Shown: one piece after another, positions 24,748 to 39,329 of the stretch
How positions within the stretch are numbered: position 1 is the first letter of the stretch
Layout: each line of letters opens with the position of its first letter
Assembly: GCA_028023455.1 (NCBI GenBank)
Contig: JAQFVV010006203.1
Location: 8,338,821-8,402,820 of the forward strand
Reading direction: 5' to 3'
Length of the DNA: 64,000 bases
Origin: Epiperipatus broadwayi
Lineage: Eukaryota > Onychophora > Udeonychophora > Euonychophora > Peripatidae
Program-made: the position numbers and the translations under genes
The notes under the pieces: generated by a model
The model's database searches: none
The model's input: the letters and a program-made list of their open reading frames with translations, nothing else
Told to the model about the DNA's origin: nothing

Positions 24748-25687
24748 CACCTGGGTCTCGTTTTATGCCATAGATAGGTTCCAGAGAAAACCACATTTAA
24801 AAAAATTGTACAAAAATAGACTTAACTTACCTTGAAAAATGGGGGAGTGGGTCTGTAATTTTCAGAATTCACATAAAAGCAAAGCAACAAAGAAAAATTA
24901 CTTTAAAATTTGCATTAAAAAAATAAGCAAATAAAGTATGACTAATAAAAAATTTCAAATATTTGAAAAAAATTAATACAAGACAATTTTTTTTTACTTT
25001 TTTTATTAACTACAATATTTAATTTTACATTTTTCATACAATATTTTAATCATTACCGCTAGCGTTCATTTGTAAACTGGAAAAAAATCAGATTCGATGT
25101 GATGTGATGTATTGTAGCTTCTCCTTAAACAAAGTCAAAAATCTCTCAGCAATTATACCCAGAGAAACCTGTTAGCCACTTTATTTTTATTCGCTACTTT
25201 CAGTCTTATGCTGTGTTAATGGTTTTCTGTTTCTATATTTAAAAAATGAGATCGAAATCAAAACAAAAAGATTATACATTATCATTAGAAAGATTATTTT
25301 CAGCTTATAAAATCTTCATTTTTTATTTTAAAAATATAAAAGATTATTTATTTCCGTTTAGATGTTTTAAAAGTTTAATTTTTTTGAATATTTATTGCAA
25401 TATTTTTATATGTAAGTATAAATCTATTATTATTATTTACTCGTTATTATAAATAGGTTATTTACATAGAAGCTAAAATTCTATACAGCTTCAGGCCATA
25501 TTCACATTAGCTACTAATATAACGTTATATTTTTGAAAAAAGTATTTCAAATAAAAATAAGTTATTAATAATTTAAATTTTTTGATATCTAATAAATATA
25601 GTGAAATATGAAAGAATTAAGAAGAAACATGAATCGCATAACTTCAAAATTGCATTAAAATAATCCACATAAAAGGAGACCCATGTG
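24748..25687. mobile_element. Non-autonomous pogo/Tigger-type transposon (940 bp)
   Basis: Terminal inverted repeats CACCTGGGTCTCGTTTTATG and, at the other end, the complement of CACATGGGTCTCCTTTTATG, flanked by TA on both sides (24746-24747 and 25688-25689). Both sub-terminal regions align with the element at 52838-54208 (for example AAAATAGACTTAACTTACCT and TTTTGAAGTTATGC). No transposase frame is left, so this is a deletion derivative mobilised in trans. Confidence 0.8.
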
Positions 25688-25689
25688 TA

Positions 25690-26925
25690 TTTGATTGAGT
25701 TATTCAAGCTTACTCTTTTGACAGCCAAAGTTATTAATTTGTTTTATCCTAATAAATGATAGCGTAATCTCTCCAACTTGTATGTTTGAACCCATAATAA
25801 GATATTTATTTATCAAGTGTAATTTGCTCATAAAAGATGTTAGAGTTAATTAACAGCCTAAATATATTTGGAGTTAGAATATGAGGGCATTATTTTATTT
25901 GTTTATTCAAATGTTATAGATGTCTAATCAATAAATAATAAAGTGTATAATAAAAAGTGATTTCAAACCCAGATTTGCAAATGTATTTGTAAATTCAGGA
26001 ATTAGAATGAATAATCCCAATGTGAATCAATTATATTTATTTTGTTTGCAAAATGTAAATAAATGTTTTATTTATTTATTCAAAACTTTGTCTCCAGTTA
26101 TTCTTATATGCCTTCGTATTTTAGTTTCCACATTTCACATATCTATTACAACATAAATGCACTACTTTATAAATTTGATAATAAACATACTTAAATCTGA
26201 TAATATTTTCTAGTGATCCAAACATTATATGAAATACTTTACCATTTGGTAAACTTATGAAGAAGTTGTATACTCAGTTTATTATTTAGACAATGATGTG
26301 AGATTAAAAAGTACCCTGTTTCCTTCATTATCTAATTGCTAATCCAGTGAAACATCATTCAATCATTCCATTATCTTTTTTTATTGTAATAATTATAAGT
26401 TATTGTATAACATAATTTCTTTCATCAAATTGTATTAAAGATTCCCTGAGATCTCATTTCATAGCTCCAACTTAATATTAATTTAGCTATTTACATTAAG
26501 ACATGCTAGATAGTGGAGTTATTTAATATCATGTTTTTCTGTTAAAGTTATATTGTAGCTAATATAAGAGTGTATTTATATGATGGAAGAGATCAAATTG
26601 AAATTAAAGTTTATTAGCTTGAATAAATGAAACTTTATTGATTTCTATCATTTGGTTGATTAACAAATGAGACATATATCATATTTAATGATCAATAGTA
26701 TTTATTCCTTCATTTATTTATATTCTATATGTTCTTGACTTTCTATAACCCTCCACTGAGCTAAGCTATAGGTCAGGCATAAGTAGAAGAATCTCAATAT
26801 TAATTTAAAGCAAAATAAAGTTTTTTTTTCTATTGATTAATAGAATTGGCGCTCTGGGCATTTGCTCATATAATGTGCAGGTTCGGTGTTAAGTAGGGTG
26901 GGGGTTTACAATATATATATACATA
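25690..26925. other. Intronic AT-rich sequence with an R-repeat-like fragment
   Basis: 26752-26870 (CCACTGAGCTAAGC, later AATAAAGT and GGCGCTCTGGGCATTTG) resembles the 3' end of the R repeat. Otherwise no feature. Confidence 0.4.
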
Positions 26926-27060
26926 TGATCACTAGATGGAGCTTACCAATCTTGTTTGGAGCTGATTGGTAAGCGCCATCTAGTGATCATAAAATGCAAG
27001 CTTAAAGGCAAGTTATGAAATTTATAACTTGTTTTGATTATCATATATATATAAACAATT
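26926..27060. repeat. Hairpin repeat carrying a CTCF-like motif
   Basis: Perfect-looking arms ATGATCACTAGATGG-GCTTACCAATC and the complement GATTGGTAAGCGCCATCTAG-TGATCAT around a 12-base loop. A tail AAGTTATGAAATTTATAACTT (itself an inverted repeat) follows. The right arm, read on minus, is CACTAGATGGCGCTTACC. The tail and arm order resembles the end of the 400-bp unit at 21.07 kb. Confidence 0.75.
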
Positions 27061-27311
27061 ACATAGAAATAGTCTTTCAATCACAGTGATTGTTAGATCA
27101 TATAAAAAAACTGGCGAATTACTAGATAATTTAATCACCCAGCAGAAAATTTCTCCTCTTTTTAAAATGTGATATAGTGATTAAATAGCACTGTGCTTGG
27201 AAGTTTGTATATATTCACTTATTTATATATATTTATAGGATCAACTTATTATATATATATATTACAGATTAAAATAATAAATTGACAGAAGGTAATTGAA
27301 AATGTACTTAC

Positions 27312-27506
27312 CTTGTGGTAGACATGGGCAGCACTCTGGAACATTATAACTGAGATCACAGATACCTTTCCTTTTATTGAAAAACAGGCCTGGTGCACAC
27401 TTCATTTCAATAAACTGATAGTCCATACAAATGATATACTTTGTGCAATCATTAGGATAATAATAATAGGCATTAGCACTGGTACATTTTAGAATTGGAG
27501 GTGGTT
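27312..27506 (-). CDS. Internal exon, chitin-binding type-2 (CBM14) module
   Basis: Exon of 195 nt between acceptor TTCTTAG (27507-27508) and a strong donor GTAAGT (from 27311), phase 1 at both ends. It encodes one compact CBM14 domain with cysteines LKC, NDC, IIC, MKC, GIC and PEC, an aromatic run AYYYYPNDC and FFNKRKGICDLSYNVPEC. The family's Trp after the CD pair is replaced by Leu (CDL), which could weaken the sugar-binding surface. A CCPC tail adds two extra cysteines near the C-terminal boundary. Same strand and phase as the 52140 and 15002 exons. Confidence 0.85.
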
Positions 27507-27519
27507 CTAAGAACAAAAT

Positions 27520-30365
<2,846 letters not shown>

Positions 30366-31291
30366 TATGTATATGTTAAAATTAAAGATTTTTCATAATT
30401 CTAGATATAAATAATATATTGTCCATATTCATCGATGTATAATTAAGAGTATTATTATATCAATGCTTTATCTGGGTCATGTTTACTATCAACTATCGTT
30501 ATTACAAGTAACAACATATATAATAAGATTAAATATTCAATCAATAAAAATAAAAAATAGAAATTTTAACATAAGAAAAGTGGGAGATAATGAGAAATTT
30601 CATATAAAATCAAGACCTATGCTGATCAAGAGGTTTTAATTTTTTTCCAAGTGGGAGATAATTTGCTTACATTATCAGTTTGTTAATAAATTTTAATTTT
30701 TTAAGAATTTTAATGACTTATCTGAATTTTCATTAGCAGTGAGTGTCATGTTTGTTTACTATCTCGCTGTTGAAAAGTTTATATTATGAGTAGCATCCGT
30801 AGAATAAAATGAGAGTACTGTAACGTCTCTACCATTGTATTATTAATTCTAAATGAATGAACTTGGAAATATATATATATGTGTGTGTGTGTGTTAAAAA
30901 TTATTTTTTCCTTACGGTCAACTCACTTAATAGATATAAAATTATCAGAAAGTCACATTATTTAAAATCAAGTAAATGAATATAATGACAAACTTTAAAT
31001 ATTGTAAAATATATTTATTAATGAGAATCAAAACAACGGAGTAAATGTATTTCATTAGAGACAAAAATTATGAAGATATAACAGTAATAAATTCTTTTTG
31101 TATTTCTTGACTTCTCTCTAATTTTATATTTAAGTTTAATAGATTATAAATTGTGAAAAAAAAAAAAGAGTATTCAATTTCTTATTATAGTATGGCCAAT
31201 GGCTATCAGGGTGTATCTCAGTTACTGTACCAGCACTTACTATTTGAATAATTTATTTAACCATACATATTTTCACTTTGTAATTGTTTTC

Positions 31292-31292
<1 letters not shown>
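30366..31292. other. Intronic AT-rich sequence
   Basis: A small (GT)n at 30880-30893; GTGGGAGATAAT occurs twice (30580, 30651) as a short local repeat. No gene. Confidence 0.4.

Positions 31293-31332
<40 letters not shown>
31293..31332. repeat. (AT)n microsatellite
   Basis: AT dinucleotide run directly left of S repeat copy 2, the same arrangement as at 7079-7307. Confidence 0.9.
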
Positions 31333-31334
<2 letters not shown>

Positions 31335-31339
31335 TGTAC

Positions 31340-31441
31340 TTTTAACTTTATTGTGAAAAGGAGGTTGCCTTGACAACAATTAGAAATTGTTGATTGTTAT
31401 TGATATTAAGATTGCCTAAATGTTAACTGGTTTTTAATGAT
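31340..31441 (+). repeat. Short dispersed repeat S, copy 2
   Basis: Shares AAAAGGAGGTTGCCTTGACA and ATTGTTGATT with 7137-7228. It is followed at 31448-31520 by CATGTGACTTAATTTAATAA and AGCTT, similar to the start of the hairpin repeat at 9809. Confidence 0.6.
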
Positions 31442-31547
31442 ATATATATTGCAAGGAATCATGTGACTTAATTTAATAAGCTTATACTACAAATGTTATA
31501 TAACAGTTATATAAATGCTTCATAATAATTATATAATAATTAATTAC

Positions 31548-31700
31548 ATTCAAATATCAGCCTTTCAAGCTAATTGGGCACACACTTTGTGAGTGTTAAT
31601 GATAAATGAATACTTTCCTCTCCAATACAAGATATAGTATTTATATTTGAATGTAATACAATTGTAAACACAGTGCTATATAAAAATAAATGCTTATTTA
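31548..31700 (+). repeat. H repeat fragment
   Basis: ACATTCAAATATCAGCCTTT through AATGCTTATTTACAT matches the repeat family at 42222-43075, including the internal join where the sequence folds back on itself (CAATACAAGATATAGTATTTATA, then ATTTGAATGTAATACAATTG). Confidence 0.7.
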
Positions 31701-31770
31701 CATAATAATTAATTATTAGATAAATGTTGGGGCTTGACCTGGTATTTTTAAATCTAATGCTTGAATATCC

Positions 31771-31820
31771 TAGCATCTGACTAATGACAGCCAGAGCTAG
31801 AAACTGGTCTGACGATAGAG
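31771..31820 (+). ncRNA. Degenerate hammerhead-like motif
   Basis: CTAATGA (core CUGANGA with one change), CAGCCAGAGCTA (AGC/GCU stem), GAAAC, TG, GTC. The 3' half, GAAAC-NN-GUC, is a textbook minimal type I hammerhead stem III and cleavage triplet. Stem I is poor here. Probably a decayed relative of the motif at 63789. Confidence 0.35.
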
Positions 31821-31864
31821 ATACTCCGAAAAGCTGGTTAGGAGCTATTAACATGCGTATCATA

Positions 31865-34800
31865 TAGTATATATATATATATGGAAATATTTGTGTAAAG
31901 TTATCTATTTATAATTGCTTAATTGAAAAGATCTTTACTTAGGAAGATTAACTGCTCCAAATTAAAAGTGAAAGTAAAACTGTCAGGGTAGTACACACAA
32001 AAAAAAGTTAACAATTTTACTTTAACTCTTTGTGTGGGGAAATTAACATTTATTGGCTATTATCCTAAGTAAAGGGCTTTCTAATGAAATAATTATAAAT
32101 GGATAACTCCACATAAATATTTGCATCTAAACATCCATTAATATATATTGAAGCGGAATCTGAGATTCAGATTGCGCTTCACAGCTCACTTCAAATCTTC
32201 CGCTACCAACCTAAATTCAAACCCTATTCTTGCGTATACATTCCACTCACTAACACATTTTTTTATTCTTTTGTTTGAGTATTATTAACTAACATATTTA
32301 TTAACGAAGATATATGCCTAAATATCTGAATTTAAACACACAAAATAAAAATAATAAATATAGTATTTAAAGAGGGAATACATATACACAATAGGGAACG
32401 GAAGATTAATTATAACAAGCTATAATATCAATATATTATATTTTCTGCATTTTGTTATTCTATAAGAGATATAATAAGTATTTATTAATTGCAGCTCAGA
32501 TATCTATAGATATTGTGGAGACAAATGTGCTGAGCAAATATTTATTGGAAAAGTTTGTTATATGTAATTTTATAAAATTGTGTTTTTAAATTATTTTTGC
32601 CATTAAACTCCACTTTTCTTTTAAATCCAATATGGAAGATGCGATTGTAATTAGTCAAAATTAATTAAAGGTGAGAAGCGTAATCTTGTATAATATTCTA
32701 ACATAACTTTAATTAAATGTTTCTCTAAAATCAAAAGTAGAAACTAAACTTAATTGATTTACTTTTGTTACAAACATTTTTTTTTTATCAATTTAATTTC
32801 GAATTGAAAACTTATTTCACAATGGCATCTTCCAGCACAATGGGTAAATCGTATGTACAAATTCTTTTAAAAATTAATTGAATTAGATAACAATTAGCAA
32901 TGACCAATCAGAAAAGGATTCCAAAAATACCAAGGCATGGAATAATTACGAATTAATTTAGAGAGTAACTAAGACAGTCAATGAGAGCAGTCACCAAGAA
33001 AATTTGCGTTCGTTAATTTCAACGTGTACTGAGTAAATCTAAGTCGCCTTTCTCGCCATTCGAGATGGCCTTCCCTGGAATCTGTGCCCATGGATCCCGA
33101 TACTCATAGACTATAATTATATGCCTATTTGTTAAATAATAAACTTATTGCCTGCCTGAATAACTATGCTTGACAAACTAGATCTAGTCTCCGAGGGAAT
33201 TGAAATCATCAAAAGAGCCACCATGTTTTACAGAGGTAATCATTTCAAATGCTGCTAGACCTTTAAAGTTCCCATGAATCATTTTAACTCTCACCTATCT
33301 ATTTCTTTAAACATTTTGTAAAGCTTTCATTTGTAGAATTTAATATTAGTTATGAATCAATTTGTAAAATTCTTACCTTTTTGTTAATTGTACCTTGTTC
33401 TCTCTATATATAACTTAGCTGTAATCTCTCCTACATTAAACCTCTCCTGAATAATTATTAGTTCTTAATTTCACGTCTATGCAGCAATACTTTATTTTCA
33501 TTATTATATTTTATACTTTCAGATACTAAATTATATGTCGATAATTTCCCCCAGAATCGCAAATGCTTATGCTATCTCTTTTAATAAAAGAAAACCCTCC
33601 TTACCTTTCAGAGGGTAATTAATCTAGTATTTTTTTAAAAACAAAATTTGTTATTCGTAGTATAGCAGGTGCCTGCCAGTCTGGGGAAATAAAATCAGAA
33701 TTTGATAATTATTGTACAGTGTTATTTTCAAAAACTAAGTAAAAATCTATTTTCTTAGAAATGTGTTTTTTTGGTTAATTAAATAATAGCGCTAACTTCT
33801 AAAATCTGCAAATAGATTTATATGAATTAAATTAGTATTACTTTCTCGAAATCAATAGCCACCACCGACTTTATATATGTTTAATAATATGAAAAGTATT
33901 TATTTATTAAAGCATTCAAAACCAAAGATTTATATTATTTATACGTTGTGGAAAGTTTATGTGTAGTTTAAAGTAATACATAGGGGGGGGGGATCCTTTA
34001 GTTCTATGAGCTATATTATATTAGCATTAAATGTAATTCTTCCATATCCACGTAGCAATCAAATCATACCGGTACGCTGGGTTTTTATTAATAAAGATAG
34101 GCGATAATTCTTTATTCCTTAGTTAAATATATATATTTGTATTAATGCAAGCGTTACGTGTATACCGTCCTTTCGTTATATATATATATATATATATCTT
34201 TGTGCTTCGTTCATTTTTACTTCCAATACCAAGGACAAGATTTGGCAAACCTCTTTGGATTTCTTCAGCGCGAGATGTTATTGCATAGGGTTTGCTCTGG
34301 CAAAAGTCCAGCCTATGGCAATTCAATAAAGTGCATTCTTCGTTGTTTATGACCCGACCCTGCCGACGTTTGCAGAGAGTCGCCTTCTTTAACTGTGAAT
34401 TGAAGCATCTTCTTGGATCTTAGAATAGATCTCTCCATTGCCATCATACACGTACCACTCTCCCATATTTTGTTCTCGTTAAAAGCCTATTAATTCTCCT
34501 AAACCGTACTGTTATGATTATGCTAAATGGATTGCCATTTTTTTTTATATGTTTCATTCACACTTTCAGATATGATATTTCTGCCATTATTATTATTTCC
34601 CAAATTAGCTTCCCCCACATGTTCTTATATAGCAAATGCAAATATTAATTAAATATAATTATCCTTATCATCCAACTCAATAAACTTAAGTATTGGTATG
34701 AGTGCTATTGTTTTATTAATGGTGGATTCAAAGAACTTTATGTAACGGTAGTCTAGCGCTATTATTAAAAATCTTATGTATCCCATTCAATTGATAAATT

Positions 34801-35920
34801 ATTGACATATAAATAGCCACATTAGAATAAAGCCATGAATTATTTGTTATTGATGATTAAATACGTTCATTTTATAGCATTGTAAGGGAGGTTAATGTCG
34901 TCCAAGGGAGATAAACACCTATTTTATTTACATTGTAACACCAATAATGTTTGCAATCATATATATTCCAAGTTGATTTAATAAATCTTATATCTTTCTA
35001 AATATCTAAGTCATTGTTTCATTTATTGAATAGAAATGGATTTGATGTTATATAAAAAAAGGTTCCACTTACTAGATGATCGAAAATCGCTAATCATAAT
35101 ATCCTGTACATGAATAAAGTTCAAATAAGAGTCTTTTTGTGTCACGACTTTGTGATGCCGGTGGGGGTAGAAATAAATTAGATCAGTATCATTGGAATTG
35201 TTGCTCATAAGTTGGTAGATCTGGGAAATAGGCAAATAGGGCAGAGTTCATGAATGTTCCTGACTTATATATCTTGCGCATGACTGGACTCGAGGTACTT
35301 TTGCCTAGATGCTAGATCTTGTTATATGAACAGATGAAACCGACCGGTACATCATCATCATCAAACATTATCAATACACTTTATATTAATATTTATTTAC
35401 TAAACTATCACTGACATCCAATAAATGAATACACATAAACTTATTAAAATTACATATAATCATTTTAACACATGAAAACATTATAGACAAATAATTACCA
35501 TTATTATTTGTATAATCTAATTATTATATGATAGTTTTAATATAGTAGTCTTAATATATAAACTTTATATAAGTTATAAAATCATGTAGTGTTATAAATT
35601 AAAAAATATATAAATGTACCAGCTTACATTACTCACACATACATATAATCAACATATGTATACACTATATTTTTATTTCTATTATATTTATGAAAATAAA
35701 TATAATATATAATAAAACAGTATTTTTCATTCTTTAAAATAAAAAACCATTGTTGAAATACTAATTCATTAATACAGACAATTGACAAGGTGATGATCTC
35801 TAAGTTCACATGCAGTTTATCGAATTAAAGGGAATGAAATTAACTTAATGATTTAATATAGAATTGTAATATCACAATATATAATGTGATATGCTTTAGC
35901 AAGCTCATGCAACAATAAAT
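31865..35920. other. Long intronic stretch without genes
   Basis: Holds a 33-base palindrome at 32149-32181 (TGAAGCGGAATCTGA, GAT, TCAGATTGCGCTTCA), a poly-G run at 33983-33992 and two GC-richer islands. One, at 33020-33240, is unclassified. The other, at 34205-34500, could be a decayed transposon but shows no long frame. CATCATCATCATCAAACATT at 35349 resembles the tail of the LINE at 43.7 kb. Confidence 0.4.
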
Positions 35921-36262
35921 TGTAATGTCACCTGACATTACTATTTATACGTTAAACAATCAAGAATGTGAAGGGTGGAATGTTCTGTCTAATATAGAAG
36001 AGTTTTAGTCAGAAAAACTGTTTTAGAGCATAACTTATAGCTATGCATTTTTATTTGTGGTAAAGTTGTTAATAAACCTATTTTTGTTACCAAATCTGTT
36101 GGAGAATTTATTTGATGTGTATGCGTCAACTTAATATAATTCTCCAACAGATCTGATAACAAAAAGTAGATTTATTAACAACTTTAACACAAATAAAAAT
36201 GCATAGCTATAAGTTATGCTCTAAGACAGTTTTTCTGACTAAAACTATTCTATATTAGATAG
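35921..36262. repeat. Palindrome of two Gypsy LTRs, tail to tail
   Basis: 35921-36115 is an LTR in plus orientation beginning TGTAATGTCACCTGACATTA. From about 36120 the same LTR runs back in minus orientation to 36262, where it is truncated. Both match the LTR of the element at 38729-40834 (GTTGGAGAATT, ATGCATTTTTATTTGTG, AAGGGTGGAATGTTCTGTCT). The two LTR 3' ends face each other with only a few bases between them. Confidence 0.85.
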
Positions 36263-36284
36263 TGTAATGGTCAAAACATGTCTA

Positions 36285-36490
36285 TCTCATTAACACACTG
36301 CAGAATTTAAACCCGGGACATAGAACTCAACACTAAGAGGGTTACCTCCCTGAAATCCCAAGTTCAAATCCAAAGTCCAAACTCCACAATGCCTTCTACG
36401 TGATAACACATTTGATGCTACTAATAGTATAATTTCATGCCGGTGCTGGTGATCAGGGAGAAAACAAAAGACTCTAAATCTAAACAAGTT
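36285..36490 (-). repeat. Possible tRNA-related SINE fragment
   Basis: GC-richer block; on minus it contains TCCCGGGTTTAAATTCTG, a fair B-box match. No target duplication was found. Confidence 0.3.
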
Positions 36491-37009
36491 CTAGGTTCAT
36501 TTAACAATAACTTATAGATGTGCCCAAGATAAGTCTAATGTGCTATGTAATTTATATTGCACTCTGAATAAATAAAGAAAAGAAACAAGTTTACAAATAA
36601 TATTTAATAATTAGACAATGGAAAATAGTTTAGTTATACAAATTGGATAGCTATATATATAAATGACAAGATGGCTGATACCTCATACTTGGGTTCATTT
36701 AGATAATGTGTCTATAATATAGTAACATGGAAGGCATATATGAGTCACGTAAAGTCTAACAGAGTTTGAATATTCTAAAATATTTATAATTGGAAACTTA
36801 AATGGAGATCGAGAGTCACTCGCGAAGTGATTAACTAGATTATAAGATCGAGCTATACTGAACAGACTTGAAATTCATTTAATTAATAAAATTCTGTTAA
36901 ATAATTAAATAGGGAAATGTACAGTGGTGCCAGTGAGTATATGCCGAGGAGGGTGCAGTTTATGAGTATGCAACTTTAAAATATGACAAAAGGTCTTGGC
37001 ATGGATAGG

Positions 37010-37235
37010 CATTTCACCTTTTATTTGGGACATCTCTAGCCCACTCACAGCTCAAGCCTGGCCCACACCCAGGAGCTTCATAACTGTGGGGACATACATG
37101 AAATAATTCCCATGTGCCATTATAGCACTGTACTGGGATTTAACCGATGATGACCTTTGCCAAACGGTAAGATTCCAGCACCCAAGCATATTTACTAGCA
37201 ACACAGTCACTCTCCAATTTCATATTTAATGGCCA
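37010..37235 (-). repeat. Possible tRNA-related SINE
   Basis: GC-richer 220 bases. On minus, GGTGCTGGAATCTTACCGTT followed by CATCGGTTAAATCCC resembles tRNA-derived promoter boxes. No duplication of flanks was found; moderately old. Confidence 0.35.
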
Positions 37236-38720
37236 GCAGACTCTCAACAAAACTTAGAGAAGTAAATACTTATTTAACAAAATTATTATATGCAAAATAC
37301 TTTAAAACATATATAAAACTACTTTTAAATACATATAAACGATGGGAGGGGGAAAATGCGTGTTTGCGGTTTAATAAACTAAGATGGCAACCACACATTA
37401 TTTAACTTCCCTACGTAACTCGCATTTGCCTAAAGAAATTAATTAGATATTTCATTTCAACACATTTAAATAAGACATTTACAAATATATATATAGAAAA
37501 TCAACCCAAGCACAAGTTCAGCATGCATTAGAAAAATGTTTAAATAAATACATTAAGGAATATACAAAATTTATTAGCTATAGCTTGAAGTTTTCCAAGA
37601 TCTCGGGTTGATTTTATTAATTACCTCGTTCTTTAAATCTGTCCATGAGCATTTCTAAATTGGTAACAAAGTTCTTTAGTAAAATTTAGGATTCTTTTTG
37701 GTTTATTTTTCCACAGCAGCAGTTTGTAGATTTCAGGAGCAGCATTTTTTTGGGCTGGATCAGTTGGGCTTGATGATACAGTGACAGGAAATCAGATTTT
37801 GAATGACAGACAACCAAGGCATTGGATCCTGAGGGAAAACAGCCTACTGCCCTGTTACCCCGTCATTCTGATGTTAAATGATTTTAAAACTAGTTCCAAA
37901 CTAACCAACAAGCCAGTCAGTCCGATAACACCAATAAAAGCTAATAGAATATCAGTTTCAAAATTACAGAAAATATAACTTCTGTTGTCACAATATCAGG
38001 TAGGTTAATTAATAACTCTCTAATAATAATCTAATACAATCAATCAGCCCTATTTATATGCTCTCCTGATTACAATCTAACCCTGCAGTGGTAAAATCCA
38101 TTCTTAAGTTATTAATACATTTGAAAATACGGACTGCATTTTCTAATTAAAATCTGTTCGTAAACACTGTTTTAATCTTATCAAATCTACTAGTAAAACT
38201 GGCACCAATACAGTTAAAATTAGCCACTATTGTTCTTTTCCTGCCCTCACTGATTTAAAAGAAAATGGCATGTTTTTGAAAAATATTTTATTTTATAAAA
38301 CTCTCTTTCTGAATTAAATTTCCAGAATATATTTATCAGTGATATTATTTGATTAAATGCAAATAATTATAGCGAAATAACATCACAAAATAAACAGATT
38401 CAAAACAACAAATTTTAAATAAAATATTTTCATAAATTTTAACTATTATTGTAGTATGTGTGCAGATGAAAATATGTGACCTACTTTACTGTACAAGCAT
38501 ATATACGTAATATATACTCGACGGTTTGAAAATAAAACCATTTGACAATTTTTAATTATTATAAAACCCCGGGTGCCCCATTAGACATATAAATTTAGGC
38601 GGGATTTCGGTAAATATACCCAGTACACACACAATACGATGAAATTAGGGTTTAAATAAGGCATGAGGGTGGGAAACAGGAAGGCAAGGTGAAACTAAGA
38701 TTGGTAGGGCATATCTTACT
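37236..38720. other. Intronic sequence without recognised gene
   Basis: Includes slightly GC-richer text at 37700-37960 and 38560-38720 with no coherent frame. Confidence 0.4.
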
Positions 38721-38728
38721 GTTTCAAC

Positions 38729-38820
38729 AGAACATTCCACCCTTCACATTCTTAATTGTTTAACTTATAAATAATAATGACAGGTGACATTACACTATAA
38801 TAATGTCAGGTGACATTACA
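38729..38820 (-). repeat. Truncated 3' LTR of the Gypsy remnant
   Basis: First 92 bases of the LTR (TGTAATGTCACCTGACATTA on minus). It is preceded on its 5' side by the polypurine tract GGGTGGAGGAG at 38821-38831, exactly where plus-strand priming requires it. Confidence 0.8.
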
Positions 38821-38864
38821 CTCCTCCACCCATAGCAGGGAAAATGGCTATCTTACATAGTCAC

Positions 38865-39329
38865 TTAAATAAGCAGGTGGCTTCTATCTCGCTTTGGGTG
38901 TTTATATTCTGTATTATCTACTGAAATCTTTTCCCAAGGTTTTGGTATCTGGTAGTCTGGACTTGGCTCTGAGTTATCAGGTCTCTTTTCAGAAGATTTA
39001 TTCCGATTGACTTGAGCTGTATATGTATATTGCCAATTTGGATTGATGCGATGGCGGATATGATTAAAATGTCTCTTGTATCTAACATTATCTTCCATTT
39101 GTACTGTAGCTATATTCTTGGAAGTTATGCCAATTACTTCGCCCTTTATCCAAATTTGTTGTAGGCAATCTCTAATCAACACCTTCTCACCTACAAGAAA
39201 CTTCTCTGACTTTTTATCAACAGTTTCTCTTGTTGGTTCTGGTAGGAGTAAAGTTAAGTTGCTCTGTAACTTTCTTTTCAGAAAAAGTTCAGCAGGAGTC
39301 TTTCCGCTAGCAGCAGCTGGAATAGAATG
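38865..39329 (-). pseudogene. Gypsy integrase C-terminal region
   Basis: The frame begins HSIPAAASGKTPAELFLKRK. This is the family's conserved stretch after the integrase catalytic core (TG.SPAELL.GR). EKFLVGEKVLIRD and WIKGEVIGITSKNIATVQME follow, which is the small beta-barrel DNA-binding domain, and then RYKRHFNHIR. It is in the same frame as the upstream protease/RT stub, separated only by a stop codon at 39330-39332, so the deletion was frame-preserving. No DDE catalytic residues remain. Ends at a stop at 38865. Confidence 0.8.

Noticed and set aside
34123-34352. Overlapping ORFs in the GC-richer block at 34.2 kb
   Set aside because: No domain or consistent frame on either strand; described only as an unclassified island.
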